Numbered from the stretch's first letter, positions 26,001-37,249 are shown. The stretch: 64,000 bases of DNA from Strongylocentrotus purpuratus (GCF_000002235.5 NW_022145613.1:2378001-2442000), one strand, 5' to 3'. Numbers and translations are program-made. The notes: generated by a model not told the origin, from the sequence alone.

Positions 26001-26882
26001 TGTTACGCGATGTAACCATGGTTTGGACTGAGCGGAGCGCACGCCTCCTAATTAGCTGATCCACCAAATAGCGAGAAGGGTATTTTTAAACTGTTATCAG
26101 TTGTGATCCCTGGGGGCTAGCGAAAATATAATCACATAGAATTGTTCCTTAGGACTGGGACTACTTATCGATCGGGGCGTCATATCTCAAAAGTGACAAA
26201 CCTCAGAGTTAGCCAGGACACAATGTTTAAATTGCTGTTTTGACCAAGATATTTTTAGAATTTCGGGGGCTACGCCCCTTTGGAAATATTGGAATTCACC
26301 TGCTCTTTCATATGACACCTCATTCATTGATTATCACCTTCAGGATCACAACTGATAAAGGTTTGAATCTCGATTTGAAAAAAAAAAATTGACTTTTTTT
26401 GCATGGTCGCGCAATGCACGTAGGCTGCATAGGGATGCGTGTAATCTCTATGGGAAGAATTTTAGCACACAACATCGGGTGCGCGATCAGACACCCTACT
26501 ATACATGCAACCAACATGTGACCAACAATTATATCCGTCTCTATTAAAAATTGTGAGAAATCTTTAAGTTTAATATCTTTTATCCACAAGCTTGCCTTTC
26601 TTTCACGTCAAATTCAAATTCGACCCCCCCCCCCCCCAACCCCCATGCATGGCTCCAACTGTATGTAAAATGAATAAGTACCGGTACGTACGCAGACATG
26701 GCCAGCCAATGGGCCCATGGCATGGGACCTTTTTTTAAAAATATTTTTTAATTTGTGCATTTGATTTTGCGAATTGACTTGATTGTGATGATCATTACCT
26801 TTTGATATATAACATCCAAGAACTCTGATTTACTGACATCAGTAATGACAGGCACATCTCTTTTCATCCATTCAAAAGACAT
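20086..26882 (-). CDS. TYW5: tRNA wybutosine-synthesising protein 5 (JmjC-domain tRNA hydroxylase), complete, 8 exons
   Basis: Exons on the minus strand: 26882-26799, 24273-24119, 23697-23628, 23328-23284, 22753-22616, 22209-22122, 21639-21523 and 20345-20086. They sum to 957 bases (318 codons plus stop) with consistent phases and AG/GT junctions; human TYW5 is 315 residues. TYW5 is an Fe(II)/2-oxoglutarate dioxygenase that hydroxylates the wybutosine side chain at position 37 of tRNA-Phe. Visible landmarks include GPCVEKWT near the N-terminus, FFSSVFRVG before the iron-binding HxD (HYD, residues 162-164), [22 protein letters not shown], and the distal iron-binding His237 in ALWFHNV. The C-terminal helix region contains [13 protein letters not shown] and [15 protein letters not shown]. 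The start is the first ATG (MSFEWMKRD) in a 28-codon exon. The gene is head-to-head with AP4B1, 11.7 kb away, with the foldback element between. All key residues are intact. Confidence 0.97.
24912..25381. mobile_element. Foldback MITE, 470 bp, TA-flanked, in TYW5 intron 1
   Basis: Ends GGGGCGCTGGTCC and GGACCAGCGCCCC are flanked by TA (24910-24911 and 25382-25383). The inverted arms extend about 110 bases with small differences, containing GAGGATCGTCCTCATAAAC, GAGGACAAAATGCGTCCTC and TGCATTTTTG-type words. A TA target duplication fits a mariner/Tc1-type mobiliser. No coding capacity. Confidence 0.85.
25449..26496. mobile_element. TA-flanked inverted-repeat element, about 1.05 kb, in TYW5 intron 1
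   Basis: The left end GGGTGTCTGAACG and the right end CGATCAGACACCC are inverted repeats with one mismatch. They are flanked by TA (25447-25448 and 26497-26498). The interior contains the 112-bp palindrome at 25815-25926 and several GCGCGA/CATGCG words. No coding capacity is apparent. Only about 65 bases separate it from the previous TA-flanked element. Confidence 0.7.
25815..25926. repeat. 112-bp near-perfect palindrome
   Basis: The arm from ATAAACCCGGAAGTGAATG to GCGGAGACAACG is followed at once by its inverted copy ending CACTTCCGGGTTTAT. The arms of about 54 bases have very few mismatches. A partial third copy of the arm (CTGTCTCCGCGAC) lies near 25762. Transcribed DNA here would form a strong hairpin. 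Confidence 0.9.
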
Positions 26883-27434
26883 GTTGTTGGATTCTGTGTT
26901 TATCCTGCACAGACAAGAATGGATAACATAAATTTTTCAGTAATTCTTCGTAGATCTAGAACGTACGCGTTGCATTGTGTTGTGCATAATCGTGTTTTTG
27001 CTATTGAGTGTATGGAACGCGGGATGTGTGATCAAATTATTGACATTTATTACATTGTTAGCGTTGCAATTGCTGTCTTTCCTGCTTTGAAAGTTAATAA
27101 TACGATTTTAATATTATTTGCCAAGCTGGAGGGGGTGGTTTTCCTCGACCCCCCCCCTCAAAATCCATACTTGATCACATAAGTTATGTCTATGTACTAG
27201 ATCTAGCGTTCCATAACCAAATTGATGGACTGAGCTGAGCTGAGAACGAAACATAATTGATAGGGGACGGAAATAGCCTATAATTCCCTCAAGTTAATTC
27301 ACTGGTGGTCTTCATACCCTGGAAACGCTTCATGTAGGTAATTAAAAGAGATTTACTTGTTTTGTTATATTGATTTTGTTATAAATACTTAGTTTCAGCG
27401 ATTCTCTTTAATTTCCCATTCATCTTGTTTACCG
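26883..27434. other. TYW5 upstream region
   Basis: Presumed 5' UTR and promoter of TYW5. No TATA box or other specific element can be assigned. A C-run lies near 27146-27157. A LINE-derived sequence begins at about 27435. Confidence 0.4.
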
Positions 27435-27561
27435 CCTCGCGATTGATGAAGGGAGAAGCTCCACGGAGCCGCGCCCCGCTCCGCGCTCCTGTAGACCGGG
27501 CGTGAAGGCCCAAGCCTGCGCCAGGCGACTCCAAGTCTTATCTATTGCAAGAATCCAACCC
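27435..27561. repeat. 127-bp direct repeat, left copy
   Basis: Starts CCTCGCGATTGATGAAGG and ends GAATCCAACCC. It is identical over its whole length to 36701-36827 in the same orientation and abuts the left end of the foldback element. It is GC-rich compared with its surroundings. It is probably part of an older LINE fragment that the foldback element interrupted. Confidence 0.95.
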
Positions 27562-27910
27562 GGCACATCTACAAGGAGGTCAATGAATATGCATATCAGT
27601 GACGTCTTGTCAAGTCATGAATATTGATATTCTTGACTGCGCGCGTACGATCGTACGTACGTACGTACATGCAGAATTGGGGTCATGACTGTTCAATGAA
27701 GGTAATACGTGCAACACAAATCAGGGCAAAATCTTACCATTATACATTTGTATTGTCCGTGATTATGAGGTAGAAGTGCTTGAGTGTTAAGTAAATTTAT
27801 TTAGTGTGGATTTTGATACATTTTTGATACAGTTTATACAAAATTGGCGATTCTTTTGGTCGCTTTTTAACTCCAAAAAACAAGTGACCAACTCGGTCGT
27901 CGGCTAAACC
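27562..27910. repeat. Outer inverted repeat of the foldback element, left
   Basis: Mirror image of 36331-36687 with small differences. Landmarks include GAATATGCATATCAGTGACGTC, a GTAC-rich palindromic stretch (27650-27675), AATTGGGGTCATGACTGT and GGCAAAATCTTACCATTATAC. Confidence 0.9.
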
Positions 27911-30900
27911 ACCTCCCTGTAGATGTGCCCGCCTACCTCTACATGTGCCCGATGGAGATAGGGATCGAGTTAGTGTAATAAAATAGTATTCTATATTCAA
28001 TATCCGAGAGTTCACGGATGTAACATTAAAGCTCCCTTATATATGAGTTTCACAAATATCAATTTATCTTCTTTTCATGGATTTTCTTTGGATTCTACGT
28101 GTTTTACGTTGTCAAACAACCACCTCCCTGTAGATGTGCCCGCCTCCCGCTACATGTGCCCGAGATAGGGGATACTGTAGTAAGGCATACAACTTAGTGT
28201 TGTATATTGAATTTCCGACATGTCATGAATATAATAAAGCTTCCTAAGATACAAATGAGTTTCATAAATATCAATTTATCTTCTTTTCATTGATTTTCGT
28301 TGGATTTTACGTGTTTTAAGTTATCAAAACATGCACCTCCCTGTAGATGTGCCCGCCTCCCGCTACATGTGCCCGAGATAGGGGAAATGTAGTGAGGCAT
28401 ACAACTAGTGTATATTGAATTTCCGTCAGGCTTCCTAAAATACAATTGAGTTTCACAAATATCAATTTTTCTTTTCATGGATTTTCTTTGGATTCTACGT
28501 GTTTTACGTTGTCAAACAACCACCTCCCTGTAGATGTGCCCGCCTCCCGCTACATGTGCCCGAGATAGGGGAAATGTATTGAGGCATACAACCAGTGTTG
28601 TATATTGAATTTCCGACATGTCATGAATATAATAAAGCTTCCTAAGATACAAATGAGTTTCATAAATATCAATTTATCTTCTTTTCATTGATTTTCGTTG
28701 GATTTTACGTGTTTTAAGTTATCAAAACATGCACCTCCCTGTAGATGTGCCCGCCTCCCGCTACATGTGCCCGAGATAGGGGAAATGTAGTGAGGCATAC
28801 AACTAGTGTATATTGAATTTCCGTCAGGCTTCCTAAAATACAATTGAGTTTCACAAATATCAATTTTTCTTTTCATGGATTTTCTTTGGATTCTACGTGT
28901 TTTACGTTGTCAAACAACCACCTCCCTGTAGATGTGCCCGCCTCCCGCTACATGTGCCCGAGATAGGGGAAATGTATTGAGGCATACAACCAGTGTTGTA
29001 TATTGAATTTCCGACATGTCATGAATATAATAAAGCTCCTAAGATACAAATGAGTTTCATAAATATTAATTTATCTTCTTTTCATGGATTTTCTTTGGAT
29101 TCTACGTGTTTTACGTTGTCAAACAACCACCTCCCTGTAGATGTGCCCGCCTCCCGCTACATTGTGCCCGAGATAGGGGAAATGTATTGAGGCATACAAC
29201 CAGTGTTGTATATTGAATTTCCGACATGTCATGAATATAATAAAGCTTCCTAAGATACAAATGAGTTTCATAAATATCAATTTATCTTCTTTTCATTGAT
29301 TTTCGTTGGATTTTACGTGTTTTAAGTTATCAAAACATGCACCTCCCTGTAGATGTGCCCGCCTCCCGCTACATGTGCCCGAGATAGGGGAAATGTAGTG
29401 AGGCATACAACTAGTGTATATTGAATTTCCGTCAGGCTTCCTAAAATACAATTGAGTTTCACAAATATCAATTTTTCTTTTCATGGATTTTCTTTGGATT
29501 CTACGTGTTTTACGTTGTCAAACAACCACCTCCCTGTAGATGTGCCCGCCTCCCGCTACATGTGCCCGAGATAGGGGAAATGTATTGAGGCATACAACCA
29601 GTGTTGTATATTGAATTTCCGACATGTCATGAATATAATAAAGCTCCTAAGATACAAATGAGTTTCATAAATATTAATTTATCTTCTTTTCATGGATTTT
29701 CTTTGGATTCTACGTGTTTTACGTTGTCAAACAACCACCTCCCTGTAGATGTGCCCGCCTCCCGCTACATTGTGCCCGAGATAGGGGAAATGTATTGAGG
29801 CATACAACCAGTGTTGTATATTGAATTTCCGACATGTCATGAATATAATAAAGCTTCCTAAGATACAAATGAGTTTCATAAATATCAATTTATCTTCTTT
29901 TCATTGATTTTCGTTGGATTTTACGTGTTTTAAGTTATCAAAACATGCACCTCCCTGTAGATGTGCCCGCCTCCCGCTACATGTGCCCGAGATAGGGGAA
30001 ATGTAGTGAGGCATACAACTAGTGTATATTGAATTTCCGTCAGGCTTCCTAAAATACAATTGAGTTTCACAAATATCAATTTTTCTTTTCATGGATTTTC
30101 TTTGGATTCTACGTGTTTTACGTTGTCAAACAACCACCTCCCTGTAGATGTGCCCGCCTCCCGCTACATGTGCCCGAGATAGGGGAAATGTATTGAGGCA
30201 TACAACCAGTGTTGTATATTGAATTTCCGACATGTCATGAATATAATAAAGCTCCTAAGATACAAATGAGTTTCATAAATATTAATTTATCTTCTTTTCA
30301 TGGATTTTCTTTGGATTCTACGTGTTTTACGTTGTCAAACAACCACCTCCCTGTAGATGTGCCCGCCTCCCGCTACATTGTGCCCGAGGTAGGGGAAATG
30401 TATTGAGGCATACAACCAGTGTTGTATATTGAATTTCCGACATGTCATGAATATAATAAAGCTCCTAAGATACAAATGAGTTTCACAAATATCAATTTAT
30501 CTTCTTTTCATTGATTTTCTTTGGATTCTACGTGTTTTACGTTGTCTAACAATCACCTCCCTCAGATGTGCCCGCCTCCCGCTACATGTGCCCGAGATAG
30601 GGGAAATGAAGTGAGGCATACAACTAGTGTTGTATATTGAATTTCCGTCGTGTCATGGATATAATAAAGCTTCCTAAGATACAATTGAGTTTCACAAATA
30701 TCAATTTATCTTCTTTTCATGGATTTTCTTTGGATTCTACGTGTTTTACGTTGTCAAACCACCACCTCCCTGTAGATGTGCCCGCCTCCCGCTATGTGCC
30801 CGAGATAGGGGATATATAGTAAGGCATACAACTTAGTGTTGTATATTGAATTTTCGACATGTCATGAATATAATAAAGCTTCCTAAGATACAAATGAGTT

Positions 30901-31230
30901 TCATAAATATCAATTTATCTTCTTTTCATTGATTTCCTTGGATTTTACGTGTTTTAAGTTATCAAAACATGCACCTCCCTGTAGATGTGCCCGCCTCCCG
31001 CTACATGTGCCCGAGATAGGGGAAATGTAGTGAGGCATACAACTAGTGTTGTATATTGAATTTCCGACATGTCATGAATATAATAAAGGTCCTAAGATAC
31101 AAATGAGTTTCATAAATATCAATTTATCTTCTTTTCATTGATTTTCTTTGGATTCTACGTGTTTGACGTTGTCTAACAATCACCTCCCTGTAGATGTGCC
31201 CGCCTCCCGCTACATGTGTCCGAGATAATG
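27911..31230 (+). repeat. Left tandem array: 17 monomers of 187-213 bp with a 608-bp higher-order unit
   Basis: The ACCTCCCTGTAGATGTGCCC motif (one copy slightly shortened) starts at 27911, 28122, 28335, 28522, 28733, 28920, 29129, 29341, 29528, 29737, 29949, 30136, 30345, 30555, 30764, 30973 and 31182. Spacing is about 210 except four 187-bp monomers. From 28733 the triplet 187+209+212 (608 bp) repeats almost identically. Each monomer also holds a second GCTACATGTGCCCGAGATAGGGG motif and an AT-rich body ending CTACGTGTTTTACGTTGTCAAAC. Short open frames recur with the same spacing and are repeat artefacts. Confidence 0.95.
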
Positions 31231-34200
31231 GTGTAGCCAGACATTAATTATATAATTATATCTATGCGTATCTTTCTTGCTCCCTCGACGTGGCGACTCC
31301 ACCAAACATACCCCCTCTTTCTTACTCACCCCCTTTCTCTCAGGCTCTTACCCCCCCCCCCTCTCTCTCTCTCTTTCATCCCCTGTTTCTTTTGTTTTCT
31401 TTTTCTCTTTTTTTCCTCTTCTTTTGCTCCTTTTCTTCCTTTTCTTTCTTTTCCTTTCTTTCCTATCCTTCCTCTTTTTCTCTTCTTCTTTTTCTTTCTT
31501 TTCCTTTCTTTCCTATCCTTCCTCTTTTTCTCTTTCTTCCTCCTTTTCCGGACAATATCCTGACAGGCGGGGGTGTCGCACCCCCACACCCCATTTGGGG
31601 ACGCCCCTGGTTGTAGGGAGTTAGATTATATAAAATATTCAAACTTTTCGTAAATATACAATATTGCACAATTTTTTTTCCTCATAATAATGTAAGGAAG
31701 TAATATTTTCAAGATTTTAAGTCAAATAAGATACGATTTTGCGATCGTAAGGCATTAAGCAGAACGGTAGCGTCCCCTATATTATGTGTTTTTAAAAGTA
31801 GGCCTTTATTTTCTTTTAGCTTTGATAATTATATAAAAACATCCCCATTATCTAGCTAATATATTTCCCCCGCTCAAGTGGTGACAAAAAAGGGAAACAT
31901 AACACACACGTAATCCTATCGTAATTTGTCCCCTTGTGTGAAATATCCCTCCCCCCCCCCCCTCAACTGATAGTCAATCTTTGGTGACAAGACGATATAT
32001 TTTACAAGGAAACCACCTCGACCGAAAAAAGACAGATTTAGAACGTGACAGTAAGACAATATATATATATGCTTTATGATTACCAACCTCTCCTACGAGA
32101 TGACCCCGACAATAAGACACTATTTCAAACTCGTGGGAGACAGTGAGCATATAGGATGACAATATATAATGCTTTTTCACAAAAACAAAACAAAAAACAC
32201 AACAATATATTCCTGTTCTCAATGTGTATGATGAATTGACAGGTGATATGTATATTATGATGTGTTTGTTCTATAATTATCTATCTTGTTTCATGACAAC
32301 TTACATCAGCCTTAATTTTCGTTCTATGTGTTCCCTTTGTTGTATTTTCTTTCTTTTTATTATGGTTTGGTTATTGAAATTAATTGATTATCTATATTTC
32401 GTGTGTGAACCTTTAAGCATGTATATATCGACTCGAATAACTAATACATTTATTTTCTGTGTTTGCTTTGAATTAACCATGTCTCGAATGAATTAATCAA
32501 TGATTATTTTTTATTGAACCTGCATTCAAATTTATGTTTACATTCCGTATTTTTCATGTGTTTGTTCTGTGTTTATCATTATATCAGGCCCCCTTGTTGC
32601 TACGAGGGCTAGATATCCCACCCCAAAATAAAAACGAAGACAAATTTCTCACGGCATTTTTTACTTTAATTGTGTTGCACTAAAAGGACCTTATCAGACC
32701 TCCTTATACCCATCACCATCACCCTCACCCCAACAAAAAAGACAATAAATGTTTGATTCATATTTGGATTGCATTATCTCTTTGTACGATACATGACGCG
32801 AAAACCGTCAAGGTCCGAAAGTGTTCAAGCCCCATATCCCCAAAGTCTCAAATCACAATTCCGAAGTGCCCCCCCCCCCCACCTCTCACCCCTCTCCGGA
32901 CAGTAAGTAGGCTCGTGTTCCGGCCCAACCCCGCGTGTCTTTCTTGCTCCCTCGACGAGACAACTCCACCCAACAACCCCCTCTCTCGTTTACTCCCACC
33001 CCTCCTCTATCAGGCTCTTACCTCCACTTGTTTCCTTTTTCTCTTTTTGTTTTCTTCTTCCTTTTTCCTTTTTTTCCTTTTCTTTCTTTTCCTTTCTTTC
33101 CTCTCCTCCCTCTTTTTCTCTCTCCTTTCTTTTCCCTTTTTTTCCTTTCCTATCCTTTCTTTCCTTTCTTTTCATTTTCCTATTTTCTTTTCTTTTCTTT
33201 CCCTCTCTTTCTTCCCCTCCCCCTTATCTCTTTTTTCCCGACGGCAGCGCAATTTTACCGACAATATCCTGACAGGTGGGGGGGGGGGGGGGGGTTGTCG
33301 CACCCCCACACTCCCCTCTTTGGAAACGCCCCTGCTCGTATGCACTGTTTCGTTCTTGAAACACTGTTATATTATATTTACACAAACAAATTACCTTACA
33401 GAAAACATTAACATACCCAAAGAAAGTAGTCCGTCAAATGAATCATTATCAAACAAATAAATTACTCAAAAGTATACTGAGTAATAATCAACAATCAAAG
33501 GATACTGATTTTAAATACAGGCCTCTACACTGTTAAACAAAGTTAAAAGGTAGGTGTTACCAAGCGCGGATCAAGGGAGGGCCGAGCCCCCCAGCCCCCC
33601 CCCCCCAAAAAAGGAGAGAGCGAGAAGGAAAAGAAGGGAAAGGGAAAGAGAGAAAGGGAAAAAAGAAGAGGAAGAAGAAAAGAAAAGAGGGAAGAAGGAG
33701 ATCGGGGGGGGGGGGACTTGCCTTCCAGGCTGTTGCCCCCCCCCCCCCCCAAATCCAAAAATAAAAGAGAAGGAAGGAAAGGGAAAGAAAAAAGGAAAAG
33801 AGGAGATAAAGGGAAGGAAAAAAGAGGAAGAAGAAAAGAAAAGAAGAGGGATATCAGTTGCAATTTTCCCGCCAACAAGTTGTGGATAGGGGGGAAGGCC
33901 CTTGCCCCCCACCCCCCCCCCCACCCCGTCCCTGCTAAAAAAAGAGAAAAGGAATGAAAAGGAAAAGAGGAGAGCTAAAAGGGAACAAAAAAGAGGAAGA
34001 AGAAAAGAAAAGGGAGAAAAGAAGGGGAGATCAGTTGCGGTTAATCCCGCCAACAATGTGTGGAGCGGGTGGGGGTCAAAATGACCTTGCCCCCCACCCC
34101 CAGCAAATCTAAAAGAGAGAGAGGGAAGGAAGGGAAGGGAAAGGGAAAGAGGAGAGAAAGAAAAAGAAGAAAAAAAAAAATGAAGAAAGGTAAGGGATAT

Positions 34201-34379
34201 CAGTTGCAATTTCAACAAGGTGTAGATCGGGGGGGGGGGGGGGGGGGTTGGGGAAACAAAATTCAAACGTGGTTTATTTCTAATTCCATAACGGTTGTTT
34301 ACAAATAATGGTGAAATGACATCCTTTACGTTCATGTCGGAAATTCAATTTACAACAGTAGTTGTATGCCTATTTTCTA
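31231..34379. repeat. Foldback core: polypyrimidine and GA-rich minisatellite DNA
   Basis: Two related plus-strand blocks (31270-31615 and 32925-33335) each begin with TCTTTCTTGCTCCCTCGACG. They run through a CTTT/CCTTT tract and end near GACAATATCCTGACAGG...GTCGCACCCCCACAC. At 33555-34255 about four reversed GA-rich units of 150-190 bp follow, each with a G- or C-run and, in the later ones, ATCAGTTGC. The long frames here are low-complexity. 31630-32900 is otherwise AT-rich with no recognised gene. Confidence 0.75.
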
Positions 34380-36330
34380 CACTCCCCCTATATCGGGCAC
34401 ATGTAGCGGGAGGCGGGCACATCTACATGGAGGTGGTTATTTGACAACGTAAAACATGTAGAATCCAAAGAAATCAATGAAAAGAAGATAAATTGATATT
34501 TGTGAAACTCAATTGTATCTTAGGAAGCTTTATTATATCCATGACACGACGGAAATTCAATATACAACACTAGTTGTATGCCTCACTTCATTTCCCCTAT
34601 CTCGGGCACAATGTAGAGGAAGGCGGGCACATCTACAGGGAGGTGGTTGTTTGACAACGTAAAACACGTAGAATCCAAAGAAAATCCATGAAAAGAAGAT
34701 AAATTGATATTTGTGAGACTCAATTGTATCTTAGGAAGCTTTATTATATCCATGACACGACGGAAATTCAATATAGGCTACAACACTAAGTTGTACATAT
34801 CCCCTATCTCGGGCACATGTAGCGGGAGGCGGGCACATCTACAGGGAGGTGGTTATTTGACAACGTAAAACACGTAGAATCCAAAGAAAATCCATGAAAA
34901 GAAGATAAATTGATATTTATGAAACTCATTTGTATCTTATGAAGCTTTATTATATTCATGACATGTCGGAAATTCAATATAGGCTACAACACTAAGTTGT
35001 ATGCCTTACTACATATCCCCTATCTCTGGCACAAAGGCGGGCACATCTACAGGGAGGTGGTTGTTTGACAACGTAAAACACGTAGAATCCAAAGAAAATC
35101 CATGAAAAGAAGATAAATTGATATTTGTGAGACTCAATTGTATCTTAGGAAGCTTTATTATATCCATGACACGACGGAAATTCAATATAGGTTACAACAC
35201 TAAGTTGTACATATCCCCTATCTCGGGCACATGTAGCGGGAGGCGGGCACATCTACAGGGAGGTGGTTATTTGACAACGTAAAACACGTAGAATCCAAAG
35301 AAAATCCATGAAAAGAAGATAAATTGATATTTATGAAACTCATTTGTATCTTATGAAGCTTTATTATATTCATGACATGTCGGAAATTCAATATAGGCTA
35401 CAACACTAAGTTGTATGCCTTACTACATATCCCCTATCTCTGGCACAAAGGCGGGCACATCTACAGGGAGGTGGTTGTTTGACAACGTAAAACACGTAGA
35501 ATCCAAAGAAAATCCATGAAAAGAAGATAAATTAATATTTATGAAACTCATTTGTATCTTAGGAGCTTTATTATATTCATGACATGTCGGAAATTCAATA
35601 TACAACACTGGTTGTATGCCTCAATACATTTCCCCTATCTCGCGGGCACATGTAGCAGGAGGCGGGCACATCTACAGGGAGGTGGTTGTTTGACAACGTA
35701 AAACACGTAGAATCCAAAGAAAATCCATGAAAAGAAGATAAATTGATATTTGTGAAACTCAATTGTATCTTAGGAAGCTTTATTATATCCATGACATGAC
35801 GGAAATTCAATATACAACACTAGTTGTATGCCTCACTACATTTCCCCTATCTCGGGCACATTTAGCGGGAGGCGGGCACATCTACAGGGAGGTGCATGTT
35901 TTGATAACTTAAAACACGTAAAATCCAACGAAAATCAATGAAAAGAAGATAAATTGATATTTATGAAACCCATTTGTATCTTAGGAAGCTTTATTATATT
36001 CATGACATGTCGGAAATTCAGTATACAGCACTAAGTTGTATGCCTTACTACGTACAGTATCCCCTATCTCGGGCACATGTAGCAGGAGGCGGGCACATCT
36101 ACAGGGAGGTGGTTGTTTGACGACGTAAAACACGTAGAATCCAAAGAAAATCCATGAAAAGAAGATAAATTGATATATGTGAAACTCATAATTATATAAG
36201 GGAGCTTTAATGTTACATCCGTTAACTCTCGGATATTGAATATAGAATACTATTTTATTACACAACTCGATCCCTATCTCGATCGGGCACAAGTCATGTA
36301 GAGGTAGGCGGGCACATCTACAGGGAGGTG
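34380..36330 (-). repeat. Right tandem array: about 10 monomers, inverted
   Basis: Same monomer as the left array but on the minus strand. GGGCACATCTACAGGGAGGT, or a near variant, recurs about every 205-215 bases. The copies are more divergent than the central left-array copies, and no clear 608-bp higher-order unit is seen. Several monomers have lost part of the CTACATGTGCCC half-motif (near 35030 and 35445). Confidence 0.92.
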
Positions 36331-36687
36331 GTTTAGCCGACGACAGAGTTGGTCACGCGTTTTATGGAGTTAAAAAACGACCCAAAGAATCGCCATTTTT
36401 GTATAAACTATATCAAAAATGTATAAAAATCCACACTAAATAAATTTACTTAACACTCAAACACTTCTACCTCATAATCACGGACAATACAACTGTATAA
36501 TGGTAAGATTTTGCCCTGATTTGGCTGAACCACTGTGTTGCACGTATACCCTTCATTGTACAGTCATGACCCCAATTCTGCACGTACGTACGTACGATCG
36601 TACGCGCGCAGTCAAGAACATCAATATTCATGAATTGACACGACGTCACTGATATGCATATTCATTGACCTCCTTGTAGATGTGCCC
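36331..36687. repeat. Outer inverted repeat of the foldback element, right
   Basis: Mirror image of 27562-27910, ending GACCTCCTTGTAGATGTGCCC. It is followed by 13 bases of filler (36688-36700) before the right 127-bp direct repeat. Confidence 0.9.
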
Positions 36688-36700
36688 GATTAGAGGCTAC

Positions 36701-36827
36701 CCTCGCGATTGATGAAGGGAGAAGCTCCACGGAGCCGCGCCCCGCTCCGCGCTCCTGTAGACCGGGCGTGAAGGCCCAAGCCTGCGCCAGGCGACTCCAA
36801 GTCTTATCTATTGCAAGAATCCAACCC
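36701..36827. repeat. 127-bp direct repeat, right copy
   Basis: Identical to 27435-27561. Its right side runs on without a break into the LINE 3' fragment, so the right copy looks like the continuation of the interrupted locus. Confidence 0.95.
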
Positions 36828-37247
36828 AGAAGCAGTGACCTGGAATTACAGGCCAACGCCTTGTTCCTGTTTTTTGCACATATGATACATATTTTCACAC
36901 ACACGGTGAGCTTGTTAGCTCACCCGGTGTGATGGGGATGTGCGCATCTTCGGGTATACTTGTTGTAGTCATCCATGCTGTGGTCGATGCATCGTTGGGT
37001 AGTTGTTCTCTGAGAGTATTTTGTAAATAGTTTTATATATTCCATATTTGTTGTTGTATTCATGAATAAGTTATCTTTGTCACATCATATGAGGGGGCCT
37101 TAACTTAACAAGCTGTGCTTCAACCAAGGTCTCCATGTCTTCCTTTATTCTACATATTGTACTGTTATGATTATACTCTATTAATTTGTCACATGTGTTT
37201 TCTGAAAGACAAATAAACTTGATACTTGATACTTGATACTTGATACT

Positions 37248-37249
<2 letters not shown>
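36701..37249 (+). mobile_element. LINE 3'-end fragment with ACTTGAT tail
   Basis: The fragment ends AAATAAACTTGATACTTGAT... (37211-37249), a short direct-repeat tail of the same kind as that of the LINE at 5491. The preceding few hundred bases look like a LINE 3' UTR. No reverse transcriptase is included. The foldback element appears to have inserted into or beside this fragment. Confidence 0.6.

Larger units (their letters stand above)
27562..36687. mobile_element. 9.1-kb foldback element with inverted tandem-array arms
   Basis: The left end reads GGCACATCTACAAGGAGGTC and the right end is its inverse, GACCTCCTTGTAGATGTGCC. Each arm has an outer unique inverted repeat (27562-27910 and 36331-36687) and an inner tandem array (27911-31230 and 34380-36330) in mirror orientation. 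Between them is a low-complexity core (31231-34379). No transposase or other protein family is visible, so the element is presumably moved in trans. The plan of long inverted repeats built from tandem subrepeats resembles Drosophila FB and sea-urchin TU foldback elements (established families). Monomer length and sequence relationship to those families cannot be tested here. It lies in the shared upstream region of TYW5 and AP4B1. Confidence 0.85.

Noticed and set aside
28287-30092. Repeated identical 63- and 65-codon frames
   Set aside because: They recur exactly with the foldback monomer spacing and carry no protein signature.
28122-31230. Regularly spaced repeats recalling a CRISPR array
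   Set aside because: Monomers of about 210 bp with conserved, not unique, spacers in a eukaryotic context; this is a tandem satellite.
27435-36827. The 127-bp direct repeats could be read as long terminal repeats of a retroelement
   Set aside because: They are short, lack TG..CA-type ends, and enclose inverted satellite arrays with no retroviral-type genes or primer-binding site. A duplicated target or repair product fits better.
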